Virus record (IMG/VR): IMGVR_UViG_3300021475_000383
Span: 1 to 41,345 of that record
Reading direction: 5' to 3' (one strand)
DNA: 41,345 nt
From: a virus
In this document: positions 1 through 6,554 of the stretch, in pieces
How positions within the stretch are numbered: position 1 is the first letter of the stretch
Layout of the letters: each line of letters starts with the position of its first letter
The notes under the pieces: model-generated
The model's input: the letters and a program-made list of their open reading frames with translations, nothing else
Told to the model about the DNA's origin: nothing
Databases searched by the model: none
Made by a program: the position numbers and the translations under genes

Positions 1-3
1 GTG

Positions 4-159
4 TTATGTGCGTTTCAGTGGGGCCGCGTTCGCGTTTGCAATTTCGGCGGGCGTGGCACACGTGGCGCAAACCGGAACCTTGCCCACTGCCATATCCGCT
101 TCACGTTCGCCGCAACGTGCGCACGGTTCAAAAGCCCAATGTTGCGGGGCCGCGTTCAT
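4..159 (-). CDS. Small zinc-ribbon protein
   Basis: Encodes 51 residues. Two CxxC knuckles are visible, CARC near residue 14 and CATC near residue 35, the spacing of a small zinc ribbon; no other domain. The start chosen is the ATG at 159, one base after the TAG of the upstream gene, rather than the ORF-opening start at 198, which would overlap that gene. It is the last gene of the leftward run in this window. The function is unknown; nucleic-acid or protein binding is only inferred from the ribbon. Confidence 0.6.
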   Translation of the reverse strand: MNAAPQHWAFEPCARCGEREADMAVGKVPVCATCATPAEIANANAAPLKRT

Positions 160-160
160 G

Positions 161-607
161 CTACTTACCCCCCGAAATTTTGTAGGTGCGCGCGCCATCT
201 ACCGATGTGCTTTCGATCTTGTGGGTCTTGCCTAGCACGCTAATGAATCCACGGACCGTGTGTCGTTGCCAGCCAAATTTGTCCATGAGCTTTTCCAGGC
301 TAATCCCCTTCCGCAATAGTTCAATCGCGTCGCCCTTCTTCGTGGTACGGGCCGTCGGCGTGGCTACTTTCTTGCCCTTCGCGGCGGGCGTGGTCTTGCC
401 CTTCGCGGCGGGCGTGGCTACTTTCTTGCCCTTGCCCTTTGTTGCGGGCGTGGCTACTTTCTTGCCCTTCGCGGCGGGCGTGGTCTTGCCCTTCGCGGCG
501 GGCGTGGCTACTTTCTTGCCCTTGCCCTTAACGGCGGGCGTGGCGGGCGTGGCGGGCGTAATGGCGATGCTGTTTTCGTTGTTCACTTTGGTTTTCCTAG
601 TGCCCAT
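161..607 (-). CDS. DUF3489 protein with histone-H1-like Lys/Ala/Pro repeat
   Basis: A 148-residue protein in two parts. Residues about 20-88 are a low-complexity basic array built from KGKKVATPA and KGKTTPA units, like the tail of histone H1 or of bacterial AlgP/HU-type proteins. Residues about 90-148 match the DUF3489 pattern: a short helical, winged-helix-like domain (GDAIELL, then GWQRHTVRGFIS, then a Tyr-Lys-Ile end). The basic tail suggests non-specific DNA binding and the C-terminal part suggests sequence recognition, both inferred. The array is encoded by a 90-bp DNA repeat present twice. No strong ribosome binding site precedes the ATG. It sits alone behind a 220-bp gap, so it may have its own promoter. 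Confidence 0.75.
   Translation of the reverse strand: MGTRKTKVNNENSIAITPATPATPAVKGKGKKVATPAAKGKTTPAAKGKKVATPATKGKGKKVATPAAKGKTTPAAKGKKVATPTARTTKKGDAIELLRKGISLEKLMDKFGWQRHTVRGFISVLGKTHKIESTSVDGARTYKISGGK
361..540. repeat. Two tandem copies of a 90-bp repeat inside the DUF3489 gene
   Basis: Positions 361-450 and 451-540 are near-identical 90-bp units. Each is built from shorter sub-repeats that encode basic KGKK(V)ATP(A) blocks. They differ by a few bases near the unit ends (ttgttgcg versus taacggcg). The unit length is a multiple of three, so gain or loss of a unit keeps the frame and would change the length of the basic tail. Confidence 0.9.
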
Positions 608-787
608 GTGGGGCGTGATCCAAAGTTAGCTCTGGTGGCACTTACAAGCCAAGCGCTTTTTTCAACTTAGAGGATACACGCGAAACGCCGCGATCCACAT
701 CGGCCTGGTGCGCTGCGAATCGCATCGCGGCGAGGATACATCGGCAGCGATGTGAATCGGCCGGCAGCGGGGATCGCGTGATGTGCA

Positions 788-825
788 GGTGCTCCGAAGA
801 TCGAAATCGAGAAGGGGTCCCCCCG
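788..825 (-). repeat. 38-bp dispersed element, copy 1, just after a stop codon
   Basis: Matches positions 3439-3476 at 33 of 38 bases, without gaps, on the same strand. On the minus strand it begins with a run of six G and a TTCTCGATT core. It starts a few bases after the TAG of the 56-residue gene at 829. The changes do not favour third codon positions, so conserved coding is unlikely. It could be a regulatory or processing element, or a mobile remnant. Confidence 0.7.
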
Positions 826-828
826 CGT

Positions 829-999
829 CTACCTGCCACGCCCCAACTTGATTATGAATAGATCCACTTTCGGATCAGTCTCGGCGGTTTGGATCCCATG
901 TAGGCGGCCGCCGATGCCTTCGGCGTTCACTTCTAATCGGCGATCGCCCGCTTGGGCGACGGCTTTGTTAATCAGATCTGCAAATTCGGTTAGGTACAT
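829..999 (-). CDS. Small conserved-looking phage protein, unknown function
   Basis: Encodes 56 residues from the ATG at 999 (MYLTEFADLINKA...). It is mixed helix and strand with no cysteine pairs and ends LGRGR. The longer reading from 1068 would run into the terminator at 1067-1101, so the inner start is preferred. It follows that terminator and may form a separate small transcription unit. I do not recognise the family. Confidence 0.5.
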   Translation of the reverse strand: MYLTEFADLINKAVAQAGDRRLEVNAEGIGGRLHGIQTAETDPKVDLFIIKLGRGR

Positions 1000-1066
1000 A
1001 GCGCCAGCGTACACTGACTCTGCTCCAGCCCTGCAGCCGCTTGGGGATAAGGGCGTGGCTGGACGC

Positions 1067-1101
1067 AAAATGGCCCCGCCGAGTTCGCATCGGTCGGGGC
1101 C
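1067..1101 (-). terminator. Rho-independent terminator
   Basis: On the minus strand: an arm GGCCCCG-A-CCGA, a seven-base loop, the arm TCGGCGGGGCC, then ATTTT. That is an 11-bp GC stem with one bulged A followed by a short T run. It lies 25 bases after the stop of the gene at 1126 and is well placed to end the run of coupled genes from 3275 to 1126. Confidence 0.7.
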
Positions 1102-1106
1102 AACTT

Positions 1107-1129
1107 ACTAAGGTGAATCACTAAGTCAA
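1107..1129. promoter_or_regulatory. Candidate operator with two ACTAAG repeats
   Basis: ACTAAG occurs at 1107-1112 and 1120-1125, 13 bases apart. The second copy lies in the 11-mer CACTAAGTCAA at 1119-1129, found identically at 22552-22562 in the repressor control region. It overlaps the stop codon of the gene at 1126 and precedes the terminator. Read leftward it also contains TTGACT, a possible -35 hexamer, but no good -10 follows. Binding by the Xre protein is inferred. Confidence 0.5.
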
Positions 1130-1365
1130 CGTGTCCTGCGTTCCAGATCGGCCAGCCGTTTGCGGAAGTCAGCAAGGTCGCTGTGGATCTCAACCGGCAT
1201 TCCCGCGCAGCGCCATTGCAACGGCTTGGTGCTGGCTGGATCGCGGCGAAGGGTGACCGTGCAACCTGGCGCTTCTTCAATCACCATGGCGATGTCGGTC
1301 ACGGCCAGAACCGTGCCGGTGAAGCAGCGCTTTCCAGTGATGCAGACCTTGGAGCCGCGCTTCAT
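1126..1365 (-). CDS. Small protein of unknown function
   Basis: Encodes 79 residues. The N-terminal half is strand-rich (KVCITGKRCFTGTV, then VTDIAMVIEE) like a small SH3/KOW-type barrel; the C-terminal end is a charged helix (LADFRKRLADLERR). The ATG overlaps the stop of the upstream gene by four bases. It is the last gene before the terminator at 1067. The barrel fold is a guess from the strand pattern. Confidence 0.6.
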   Translation of the reverse strand: MKRGSKVCITGKRCFTGTVLAVTDIAMVIEEAPGCTVTLRRDPASTKPLQWRCAGMPVEIHSDLADFRKRLADLERRTR

Positions 1366-1571
1366 CGGGCACCGCCGTCGTCGTAGTAGCCTTCCAAAAA
1401 TCCAATCTTAAATTCCATGGGCAGCGCGTCCCAGGCAGGCACGGCCAGCGGCTCCTCCGTGGCCATGTTGGTAATGAAATCGTAGGCCATGGCTGCGTCG
1501 ACCAGGACGCCGTCGTGTGCATCCCGCGATGCCTGGGCCGCCTCGCGACCCAGGCCGATGAAGTCAGGCAT
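1362..1571 (-). CDS. Small acidic protein of unknown function
   Basis: Encodes 69 residues. AGGAGG lies six bases before the ATG at 1571, which decides this start over the ATG at 1577. The product is acidic and helical, with the end MEFKIGFLEGYYDDGGAR. It overlaps both neighbours (8 bases upstream, 4 downstream) and so belongs to the coupled run. The family is not recognised. Confidence 0.6.
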   Translation of the reverse strand: MPDFIGLGREAAQASRDAHDGVLVDAAMAYDFITNMATEEPLAVPAWDALPMEFKIGFLEGYYDDGGAR

Positions 1572-1917
1572 TCGCATCCTCCTGCTCGATGCGGTCAGGC
1601 AGGCGCCGATTGATCAGGCGGCGCCATTCCCCGAGTTCGCCGTCGCGAACGATCAACCGTGGTGTGTTGATCGCCCTGGCCAAATTGCGCAAGTGATTAA
1701 AATGCATCCCTTCGGCTTTGTGCGGATACTTGCCAGCGACCGGCATCGCCGACCCGCGCACGTGGCTGGGATCGTCGGGCCAGCCTGCGCGGCGGTTGAT
1801 CGCCATGTGCACCAGCCACGTCGGATCGTTTGTGAAGGCCACGTGGTGACCGGCAGCGCGGAAGCGCTGGCAGCGCCGCAGATGGTCAATCGTGTTGGCC
1901 ACTTTCGATTCAGCCAT
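1564..1917 (-). CDS. Hypothetical protein, HNH-like residue pattern uncertain
   Basis: Encodes 117 residues, basic, rich in His, Arg and Trp (HLRRCQRF, HHVAFTNDPTWLVHMAINRRAG, HFNHLRNLARAIN). GGAGG precedes the ATG at normal spacing. There is only one cysteine, so no zinc ribbon. The histidine clusters might suggest a metal site, but no complete HNH motif can be traced. The start overlaps the upstream stop by 8 bases. Confidence 0.6.
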   Translation of the reverse strand: MAESKVANTIDHLRRCQRFRAAGHHVAFTNDPTWLVHMAINRRAGWPDDPSHVRGSAMPVAGKYPHKAEGMHFNHLRNLARAINTPRLIVRDGELGEWRRLINRRLPDRIEQEDANA

Positions 1918-2167
1918 TCGAATCCTCCAGCGCCCGCGTGATGCGTTCGATTAGAAGGCCGTTGCTTGCGTGGGTGCCGACGGCTTCTTCTTCCACGCCG
2001 CAGTTGCGCCAATCGCTCACCACGATGAAGGAATCGAGCACCGTGCCTATGCCGTCGGTCCTTGTGATCGTGATCAACACGCGCTTTCTGCCGCGCTTCA
2101 ACGCCTGGGCGTCGGCCTTCGCGGCAGCGATGCCTTGATCGGCTGGTGTCGTTCGTTTATTTGCCAT
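1910..2167 (-). CDS. Small protein of unknown function
   Basis: Encodes 85 residues. The first 30 or so are basic and alanine-rich (AAAKADAQALKRGRKR), followed by a strand-rich part (VLITITRTDGIGTVLDSFIVVSDW). The start is the ATG at 2167, with GGAGG upstream, not the ATG at 2182. Its end overlaps the next gene. The family is not recognised. Confidence 0.6.
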   Translation of the reverse strand: MANKRTTPADQGIAAAKADAQALKRGRKRVLITITRTDGIGTVLDSFIVVSDWRNCGVEEEAVGTHASNGLLIERITRALEDSNG

Positions 2168-2336
2168 CGTCTTTGCCTCCACAGTTCAGTCGTTCGCATA
2201 ATGCATCGATTTGCCGGTTCGTCAGCGGCTTCACGTCGGCAAAGTGGTCGGACCACTCGGGGCGGTTGAATCCGCCCCGTTCCTTTTGAAACAATCGCAG
2301 CGCGGCCAGGACCGTCGCCAATTCGCGGGGTGTCAT
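2157..2336 (-). CDS. Small protein of unknown function
   Basis: Encodes 59 residues, mainly helical (RELATVLAALRLFQKERGG, then LTNRQIDALCERLNCGG). The ATG at 2336 overlaps the upstream stop by four bases, which fixes the start. It is part of the coupled run 3275 to 1126. The two-helix layout could be a DNA-binding or adaptor fold, but no family is recognised. Confidence 0.6.
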   Translation of the reverse strand: MTPRELATVLAALRLFQKERGGFNRPEWSDHFADVKPLTNRQIDALCERLNCGGKDDGK

Positions 2337-2551
2337 TGGGCATCTCCATCGCGCCATTCGGCGTCGATCACTGATGGGAAATAACCGTGCGGATCGGCAG
2401 TTCCGATCCGTAGCAGCACGCGGCCCGTGGAATCGGGCTTGTGGGGTTCGATCCATCCACCGACCGTGGCCGATTCACCACGGAACGTTTTCACCGAATC
2501 GCCGCGCTTCACGGGCTGGCCCGTGGCGCAGTAGACCAGGATGCGATTCAT
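2333..2551 (-). CDS. Small beta-rich protein of unknown function
   Basis: Encodes 72 residues with the pattern PVKRGDSVKTFRGESATVGGW ... GRVLLRIG ... YFPSVIDAEW, typical of small beta-barrel phage proteins. The ATG at 2551 overlaps the upstream stop by four bases. A similar GDxV pattern occurs in the upstream product (VGDQVICTY). The family is not recognised. Confidence 0.6.
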   Translation of the reverse strand: MNRILVYCATGQPVKRGDSVKTFRGESATVGGWIEPHKPDSTGRVLLRIGTADPHGYFPSVIDAEWRDGDAQ

Positions 2552-3000
2552 GCGATCTCCTTGTGTTGCCGATTCAACTGGTGCCACGCTTCGCGGGACA
2601 TCTCGGCGTAGTAGCTGCCATAGCCAGCCCGGCACGCAAATTCATAGAGCCGAATCGCCTCGGCTGGATCGCTGCCGAAAGACGGCGATTCGGTCACGGG
2701 CTCGCCGAACTGGATCGGCAGGAGCGATGCGAGTTGATCGCGCTGCGTGAACCCAGCCGATCCGTTGTGGCCCAGGTAGCGGACCTTCACATACAGGAAA
2801 TTGGCGCAATAGTACGCTTCGGAGTTGTGCCCGTTCCACGATCCTGCATCGTCGGACACTTCTTCGATGACGCCGACGTGCCACGGGTGGATCCACCACT
2901 GATGCGGACACGGGCATCGGTAGGTGCAAATCACCTGATCGCCGACCTTCATGCCACGGCCAGCCAGGATCGCGTGGTAACGCTCAAGATGGTTCGCCAT
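2548..3000 (-). CDS. Hypothetical protein, Cys/His/Trp-rich N-terminal part
   Basis: Encodes 150 residues from the ATG at 3000, preceded by GAGGA. The N-terminal half holds VGDQVICTYRCPCPHQWWIH and HVGVIEEVSDD, a small barrel-like part with a Cys-Pro-Cys-Pro-His cluster that could bind a metal. The C-terminal half is helical (EAIRLYEFACRAGYGSYYAEMSREAW). It lies two bases after the stop of the upstream gene. No function assigned. Confidence 0.65.
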   Translation of the reverse strand: MANHLERYHAILAGRGMKVGDQVICTYRCPCPHQWWIHPWHVGVIEEVSDDAGSWNGHNSEAYYCANFLYVKVRYLGHNGSAGFTQRDQLASLLPIQFGEPVTESPSFGSDPAEAIRLYEFACRAGYGSYYAEMSREAWHQLNRQHKEIA

Positions 3001-3002
3001 CG

Positions 3003-3275
3003 TTAGATCCTCCCCGTGGCTTGCAGCCATTCTGTTGCATTGCTCACGACCAGATCCAAGTTGCACGGATCATAGTAATCGGGCGATCCGAATTCGCCGT
3101 CGCGTTCCTGATACAAGGCGAAGTACTGCGGAACCAAAGCGCCCGAATCGGGGCCAAGCCGCATGTAATCCCGCATCAGCTCGCGTGCTTCGTTCACGCT
3201 GCTGGCCAGCCTATAGGGCTGGTAGTGGTAGGCGTCGCCTGCGCCTTCCGCTTCGATCACAATCAAGTAAGTCAC
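3003..3275 (-). CDS. Small acidic protein, first gene of a coupled run
   Basis: Encodes 90 residues with a GTG start preceded by AGGAG nine bases away. Sequence features: a strand (MTYLIVIEAEG), a helix (SVNEARELMRDYMRLG) and a tyrosine-rich C-terminal half. It follows a 214-bp gap, so transcription of the run 3275 to 1126 may begin here. The family is not recognised. Confidence 0.6.
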   Translation of the reverse strand: MTYLIVIEAEGAGDAYHYQPYRLASSVNEARELMRDYMRLGPDSGALVPQYFALYQERDGEFGSPDYYDPCNLDLVVSNATEWLQATGRI

Positions 3276-3489
3276 GTTTTGAATCTCCTAGTAAGTGGGG
3301 GCCGTGTTTGCCGCAATGCCCGCCACGACCAGCAGGATAGCTCTGGGTGGGGCGTGTCTCAACGAGATCGGGGATACAAGCGCGGCCTACATCGCGCCTG
3401 GTGCCAGAAGGCGCGTGGCGCGCGTCATCAGTGTTCGCGGTGGTCCGGAAATCGGAATCGAGAAGCGGTCCCCCCGGCGCGAAAAAAAC
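3276..3489. other. Intergenic gap
   Basis: A 214-bp gap between the genes at 3003 and 3490. It contains copy 2 of the 38-bp element and, next to the downstream start, an AGGAG ribosome binding site. A T-rich stretch (minus strand GTTTTTTTCG) follows the stop at 3490 directly, but no clear stem precedes it. I see no convincing promoter hexamer pair and no coding frame. Confidence 0.4.
3439..3476 (-). repeat. 38-bp dispersed element, copy 2, just after a stop codon
   Basis: Matches 788-825 at 33 of 38 bases, same strand. It starts about a dozen bases after the stop of the gene at 3490, as copy 1 does after the gene at 829. In both places a gap of roughly 200 bases follows. In the frame corresponding to copy 1 this copy soon hits a stop, so it is not a shared peptide. 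Confidence 0.7.
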
Positions 3490-3684
3490 CTACTCGGATT
3501 TGAATGCGAGTACGTCGTAGACGGCGACGCGGCGCTCGTAATCCATGCGCGCGAAGCAGAGGTTGAACCGGAGCACCGGACTCTTGGGGCAGGCGCGGCC
3601 CGAGTAAACGATGAATGCCGGCGGGGAAGTGTCGCTCACATCGAATTGATGCTTCTTGCCGTTGTGGATGAATTCCGCGGTCAT
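3490..3684 (-). CDS. Small protein of unknown function
   Basis: Encodes 64 residues from the inner ATG at 3684 (MTAEFIHNGKKHQFDVSD). It reads as a small beta protein with VLRFNLCFARMDYERRVAVYDV near the end. An upstream in-frame start at 3762 would add a Pro/Arg-rich segment that overlaps the hairpin at 3704-3732, so the shorter form is preferred. The family is not recognised. Confidence 0.5.
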   Translation of the reverse strand: MTAEFIHNGKKHQFDVSDTSPPAFIVYSGRACPKSPVLRFNLCFARMDYERRVAVYDVLAFKSE

Positions 3685-3703
3685 AGGTTTCTTTGGCAAT
3701 CGG

Positions 3704-3732
3704 GGCGGCCGCTGACTAGGACCAGCGCCGCC
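3704..3732. terminator. GC hairpin without T run
   Basis: Arms GGCGGCCGCTG and CAGCGCCGCC enclose an eight-base loop, giving ten pairs with one bulged C. No T tract follows on the minus strand (CCGATTGCC). It sits in a 169-bp gap between two leftward genes. It could be a weak terminator, an attenuator or a processing site. Confidence 0.35.
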
Positions 3733-3853
3733 CCATGTGGCTCGCCCCGGCGGTTGCGGCAAAGCACCGCTTTGTTGGAGCGAGATCGACGGCGACGGTT
3801 CGTCGATACTGAGAAGTTTGCCCCGGCCCGATCAGCCCATAGTATGCCATGGT

Positions 3854-4123
3854 TTAATCCGGTGGGCCTCCCAGAATTTCGAACGGTTCAACCATCTGTG
3901 ACGGGTCGGTTCCGAAGCGGAAAAATCGCTGCAGAGGATCGGGTTCGTCCAGAAATTCAATTTCGATCATATGCAACCGGTGCTCTGCCATGGCGGTCGC
4001 GTGCTCCTCGGCTAACGTGGGCAGGAGATTCTCCAGCGCGGCCTCGTCGACCATTACCACCGTGTCTTCGAAGAGCAGGGTCCCGGCGGCGAACCCGCGG
4101 ATCGCGATGCGCATCGGCGCCAT
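3854..4123 (-). CDS. Small acidic protein of unknown function
   Basis: Encodes 89 residues, strongly acidic, with strands at the start (MRIAIRGFAAGTLLFEDTVVMV), then a helix (AALENLLPTLAEEHATAMAEH) and HMIEIEFLDEPDP. The ATG at 4123 lies a few bases after the TAA of the upstream gene. An ATG three codons further in is an alternative start. It may be a protein-protein adaptor. No family recognised. Confidence 0.6.
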   Translation of the reverse strand: MAPMRIAIRGFAAGTLLFEDTVVMVDEAALENLLPTLAEEHATAMAEHRLHMIEIEFLDEPDPLQRFFRFGTDPSQMVEPFEILGGPPD

Positions 4124-4129
4124 ATGGTT

Positions 4130-4570
4130 TTACGTTCGCCGCGCCAGCGCGCCGAGGATTCCGGCAAGCCCCGAAACCTCCGCCCCGGCCACGAGCATCC
4201 AGTCTTCGCGCACGCCGACGGCTCCGGGGTGCTGCCACGCCGCCGCGCCGATATCGTCTTTCGCCTGCACCCAGAACACATCGCGCGCCAGTTCTTCGAG
4301 CGCGGCATACCGGCACGCTTGATTTCGCAGTTCGACGGCCTGCTCTTCGGAGTCGGCCTTTTGGCTGTCGAGCACGGCCTGTTTCGACGCAACATCGTAA
4401 TTGTTCGCCAGCGCCCACATTTTCTTCAACGCCTCGTTGTGGATAGTGCCCAGCGGCTTCTCCGTGGCTTGCATCTTTTGAAGGCCGCGCTGCACGCGCC
4501 GGATGTCACTGTCGTTTACTGTTTCGAAACCGCTGCGCAGTTCCGCAATTACCGTCAAAATTTCAATCAC
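4130..4570 (-). CDS. Helical protein of unknown function, coiled-coil-like
   Basis: Encodes 146 residues with a GTG start seven bases after AGGAGG, which settles the start. Residues about 15-95 are helical and charged (RRVQRGLQKMQATEK, SKQAVLDSQKADSEEQAVELRNQACR). The end is more hydrophobic (EVSGLAGILGALARR), possibly a membrane-touching or amphipathic helix. It could be structural or regulatory; no family is recognised. Confidence 0.6.
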   Translation of the reverse strand: MIEILTVIAELRSGFETVNDSDIRRVQRGLQKMQATEKPLGTIHNEALKKMWALANNYDVASKQAVLDSQKADSEEQAVELRNQACRYAALEELARDVFWVQAKDDIGAAAWQHPGAVGVREDWMLVAGAEVSGLAGILGALARRT

Positions 4571-4588
4571 GTATAAACCTCCTAGTCT

Positions 4589-4879
4589 TCACAAAGGATC
4601 CACACCAAACTCGACCGCCAGGGAAAGCCAGGCGTCGATTGTAGGCTGGTTCAGAAGCACGCGCGCCAATTCGCGCAGCCGCGCCAGTTCCGCGCGGCCC
4701 TCTTCCGACATATGCGGGTTCTGATCCCAGACCGGCGACTCGATCCATTGGCGCAGGTAGGCCGCGATCAGCGCGATGTCCCGCGACGACAACCGATAGC
4801 CCTGCAGGTAGCGCTTCACCGCCGGGACCAACTCGCCGCCGGTTTCATCCATCCAATAGCCGGGACCGGCCGCCATCAC
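4589..4879 (-). CDS. Small helical protein of unknown function
   Basis: Encodes 96 residues. The GTG at 4879 overlaps the upstream TGA, with an ATG next to it as alternative start. It resembles common phage helper proteins of the type ...SSRDIALIAAYLRQWIESP.W... followed by a Leu/Arg-rich helix (ELARLRELARVLL). This YLRQWI pattern is recurrent in phage small proteins of unknown role. Confidence 0.65.
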   Translation of the reverse strand: MMAAGPGYWMDETGGELVPAVKRYLQGYRLSSRDIALIAAYLRQWIESPVWDQNPHMSEEGRAELARLRELARVLLNQPTIDAWLSLAVEFGVDPL

Positions 4880-5469
4880 CTTCCTACCTCCATCTCGCGC
4901 AAGGCGCGGATCAGTTTGCCGACGGGCGCACGCCGCCGTTTCTCATCGGTCCAGTCGGGCGCGCGCCGCCACGCATCGTCAACCACGCGCTGGTACTCGA
5001 TCACGGTGCCGGTCTCGTTGGTGGCCTTCCAGGTCGACGCGCCTCGGTACGGTCCCACCAGCGCCGGGCCGGTCTGGATGCCGTGTTGCAGCCGCTCAAC
5101 CTGCTGGATGCTGAAGTCGCCGAAGCAGCCCTCGGCCACGGCGACCAGGTGCCCGTCCCATCTGCCTGGCGCGTTCGGTGTGCCGCAGCCGATGCCGACC
5201 GACCAGGAGCCGTCGCCCCAGGTTGTCGGCTTGGTCGGATCATCGACGTCGTCGAAGTTAACAGCCACATGCCTTGCGAAGGGCGCATTGTAAGCCACCA
5301 CGCGCACCGCGACCGGCTCCGATTGGATGCCGAAATGCGCCGCCACCTCGATGGCGACGCGCGTGGCGAAGATGCAGAGGTCGCGCCGCTGCCAGCCCTC
5401 CTCCAGCATCGGCGCAAGCAGCGGTGCCAGACCGTCGAAGACGGCGCGGGCGCACAGGGTTGCCATCAT
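4876..5469 (-). CDS. Papain/transglutaminase-like fold protein (candidate cysteine peptidase)
   Basis: Encodes 197 residues. The N-terminal half has a helix starting at Cys32 (RDLCIFATRVAIEVAAHFGI), then a strand (VAVRVVAYN), a loop, DGHLVAV with His107 and GDFSIQQ with Asp118. Cys, then His before a strand, then Asp near the next strand is the triad order of transglutaminase-like cysteine peptidases. Uncharacterised bacterial relatives share the pattern start-helix Cys / GHLV / D-x-S-x-x-Q. A peptidase, amidase or inactive binding role is inferred. It is coupled to both neighbours. Phage use could be processing of a host or phage protein. Confidence 0.55.
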   Translation of the reverse strand: MMATLCARAVFDGLAPLLAPMLEEGWQRRDLCIFATRVAIEVAAHFGIQSEPVAVRVVAYNAPFARHVAVNFDDVDDPTKPTTWGDGSWSVGIGCGTPNAPGRWDGHLVAVAEGCFGDFSIQQVERLQHGIQTGPALVGPYRGASTWKATNETGTVIEYQRVVDDAWRRAPDWTDEKRRRAPVGKLIRALREMEVGR

Positions 5470-5750
5470 CAGTTGCGTTCCCTCCAGACGTTTGGTTGCT
5501 CCGTGCTCAACTCGCGGCGTATTTCAGCCACACTCGCCGGCAGCATCACGGTGTTGTGATCGTCCCAAGTTTCATCTGCGCACGTGACGCAGAGGATCCT
5601 TGCCCTCGGGTGTTTGCGGAGTAACCGCTGGCTGGTGGGGGAGATCATCACGCGGCAGCGGCAGCGCCTGCAGTGGCGATCAAACATCGTCCCCGCGACC
5701 ATGGTAGGCGAGTTCGCTGGAGCGCAAACTAGGATGTATCGATCGTCCAT
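5469..5750 (-). CDS. Small zinc-ribbon protein
   Basis: Encodes 93 residues. CRRC and CVTC about 24 residues apart form a likely zinc ribbon in the middle (HCRRCRCRVMISP ... ARILCVTCADETW). The ATG at 5750 shares a base with the upstream TAA (TAATG), fixing the start; the stop shares a base with the next start. Role unknown. Confidence 0.65.
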   Translation of the reverse strand: MDDRYILVCAPANSPTMVAGTMFDRHCRRCRCRVMISPTSQRLLRKHPRARILCVTCADETWDDHNTVMLPASVAEIRRELSTEQPNVWRERN

Positions 5751-6085
5751 TATTGGACCCCCGGCCTCTTCATCAGCCGCTCTATCGCGGCCCGCGTCTG
5801 GCCCTGGACTGTGGGATCTTTGAAATCGTCGAACTCGATGACGGCATCGCAGAACTTGCGCAGCCGCGCCGGGATGATCCACGCCCCGCGCTTCACCAGC
5901 ACGATGAGCGGCTTGTCGAAAAACATCGCCGCGCCCAATTCCATGCACAGCTTCACGTCGGGCTGGCCGTCCACGATGCTCACGGCGAACCGCGACCCGC
6001 GCATCTTCGGGAACAGATCCACCTCAGCCCCGGCTTGCAACCCGCGAAAGAACTCCTCGATCTCTTCTTCTGTTGGCTTGCTCAT
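5750..6085 (-). CDS. Possible nucleoside-deoxyribosyltransferase/TIR-like Rossmann protein
   Basis: Encodes 111 residues. After a helix (EEEIEEFFRGLQAG) it has SRFAVSIVDGQPDVKLCMELGAAMFFDKPLIVLV and ARLRKFCDAVIEFDD. A strand, then a helix carrying D-x-K-x-C-x-E-LG, then DKP-(I/V)-x-V-L is the layout of small nucleoside 2-deoxyribosyltransferase-like or TIR-like folds that read out nucleotides. The usual N-terminal strand with its loop is hard to place, so catalysis is uncertain. The ATG overlaps the upstream stop by four bases. Confidence 0.5.
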   Translation of the reverse strand: MSKPTEEEIEEFFRGLQAGAEVDLFPKMRGSRFAVSIVDGQPDVKLCMELGAAMFFDKPLIVLVKRGAWIIPARLRKFCDAVIEFDDFKDPTVQGQTRAAIERLMKRPGVQ

Positions 6086-6336
6086 GGCTCCCCCAGGTAT
6101 TCGTAGACGTGCATCGGAATGTGGTCGTCGTCCGTGATTTGTTCCAGGCCCTCGCCACAACGCTGGGCGAGGAAATCCGTCTGCGTCGCGCCCGCGCGGA
6201 ACAGAACAAAGACGTCGTCCACCGCGATCACCCACATCGTAGCCGCCACAGAGCGGCCTTGCTTCATCAGCACCACGATGGTTTCGGGTTTCAGTTCGCT
6301 CACCTTCAATTCGCGTCCGATCTCGGGGTGGCTCAT
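6082..6336 (-). CDS. Small protein of unknown function
   Basis: Encodes 84 residues, beta-rich (TIVVLMKQG, ATMWVIAVDDVFVLFRAG) with an acidic C-terminal end (DDDHIPMHVYEYLG). The ATG overlaps the upstream stop by four bases. No motif is recognised. Confidence 0.6.
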   Translation of the reverse strand: MSHPEIGRELKVSELKPETIVVLMKQGRSVAATMWVIAVDDVFVLFRAGATQTDFLAQRCGEGLEQITDDDHIPMHVYEYLGEP

Positions 6337-6533
6337 GGGTCCACGTACTCCAAATAGCCCAGCACCGCATCACCCGGCCCGAAGAGGTCACCTGGCCCGA
6401 GGATTGGGATGCGCCGCCGATGGCTGGGCCGGTGGCGGAACCAATTCCCCGGCGGGTCCGCGCCGCCGCTCTCTTTGTCGCACAGCACGCAATACAGCTT
6501 CTCGCCAGGCTCCCAGATCATAAAGTCGCGCAC
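6333..6533 (-). CDS. Small CxxC protein
   Basis: Encodes 66 residues with a GTG start preceded by AGAGGA seven bases away; an ATG four codons in is possible. One CxxC (YCVLCDKE) is followed by a His/Arg-rich stretch (NWFRHRPSHRRR), which may supply the remaining zinc ligands. The function is unknown. Confidence 0.55.
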   Translation of the reverse strand: MRDFMIWEPGEKLYCVLCDKESGGADPPGNWFRHRPSHRRRIPILGPGDLFGPGDAVLGYLEYVDP

Positions 6534-6554
6534 GGCGGCTTCCTCTGTCTGATA

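Noticed and set aside
361-540. CRISPR-like array from the evenly spaced repeats
   Set aside because: The repeats are contiguous, encode a basic peptide in frame and have no unique spacers.
642-839. 65-codon leftward frame after the 829 gene
   Set aside because: Its first half is the 38-bp dispersed element, whose other copy is interrupted in the same frame. Codon use is mixed and no ribosome binding site is seen.
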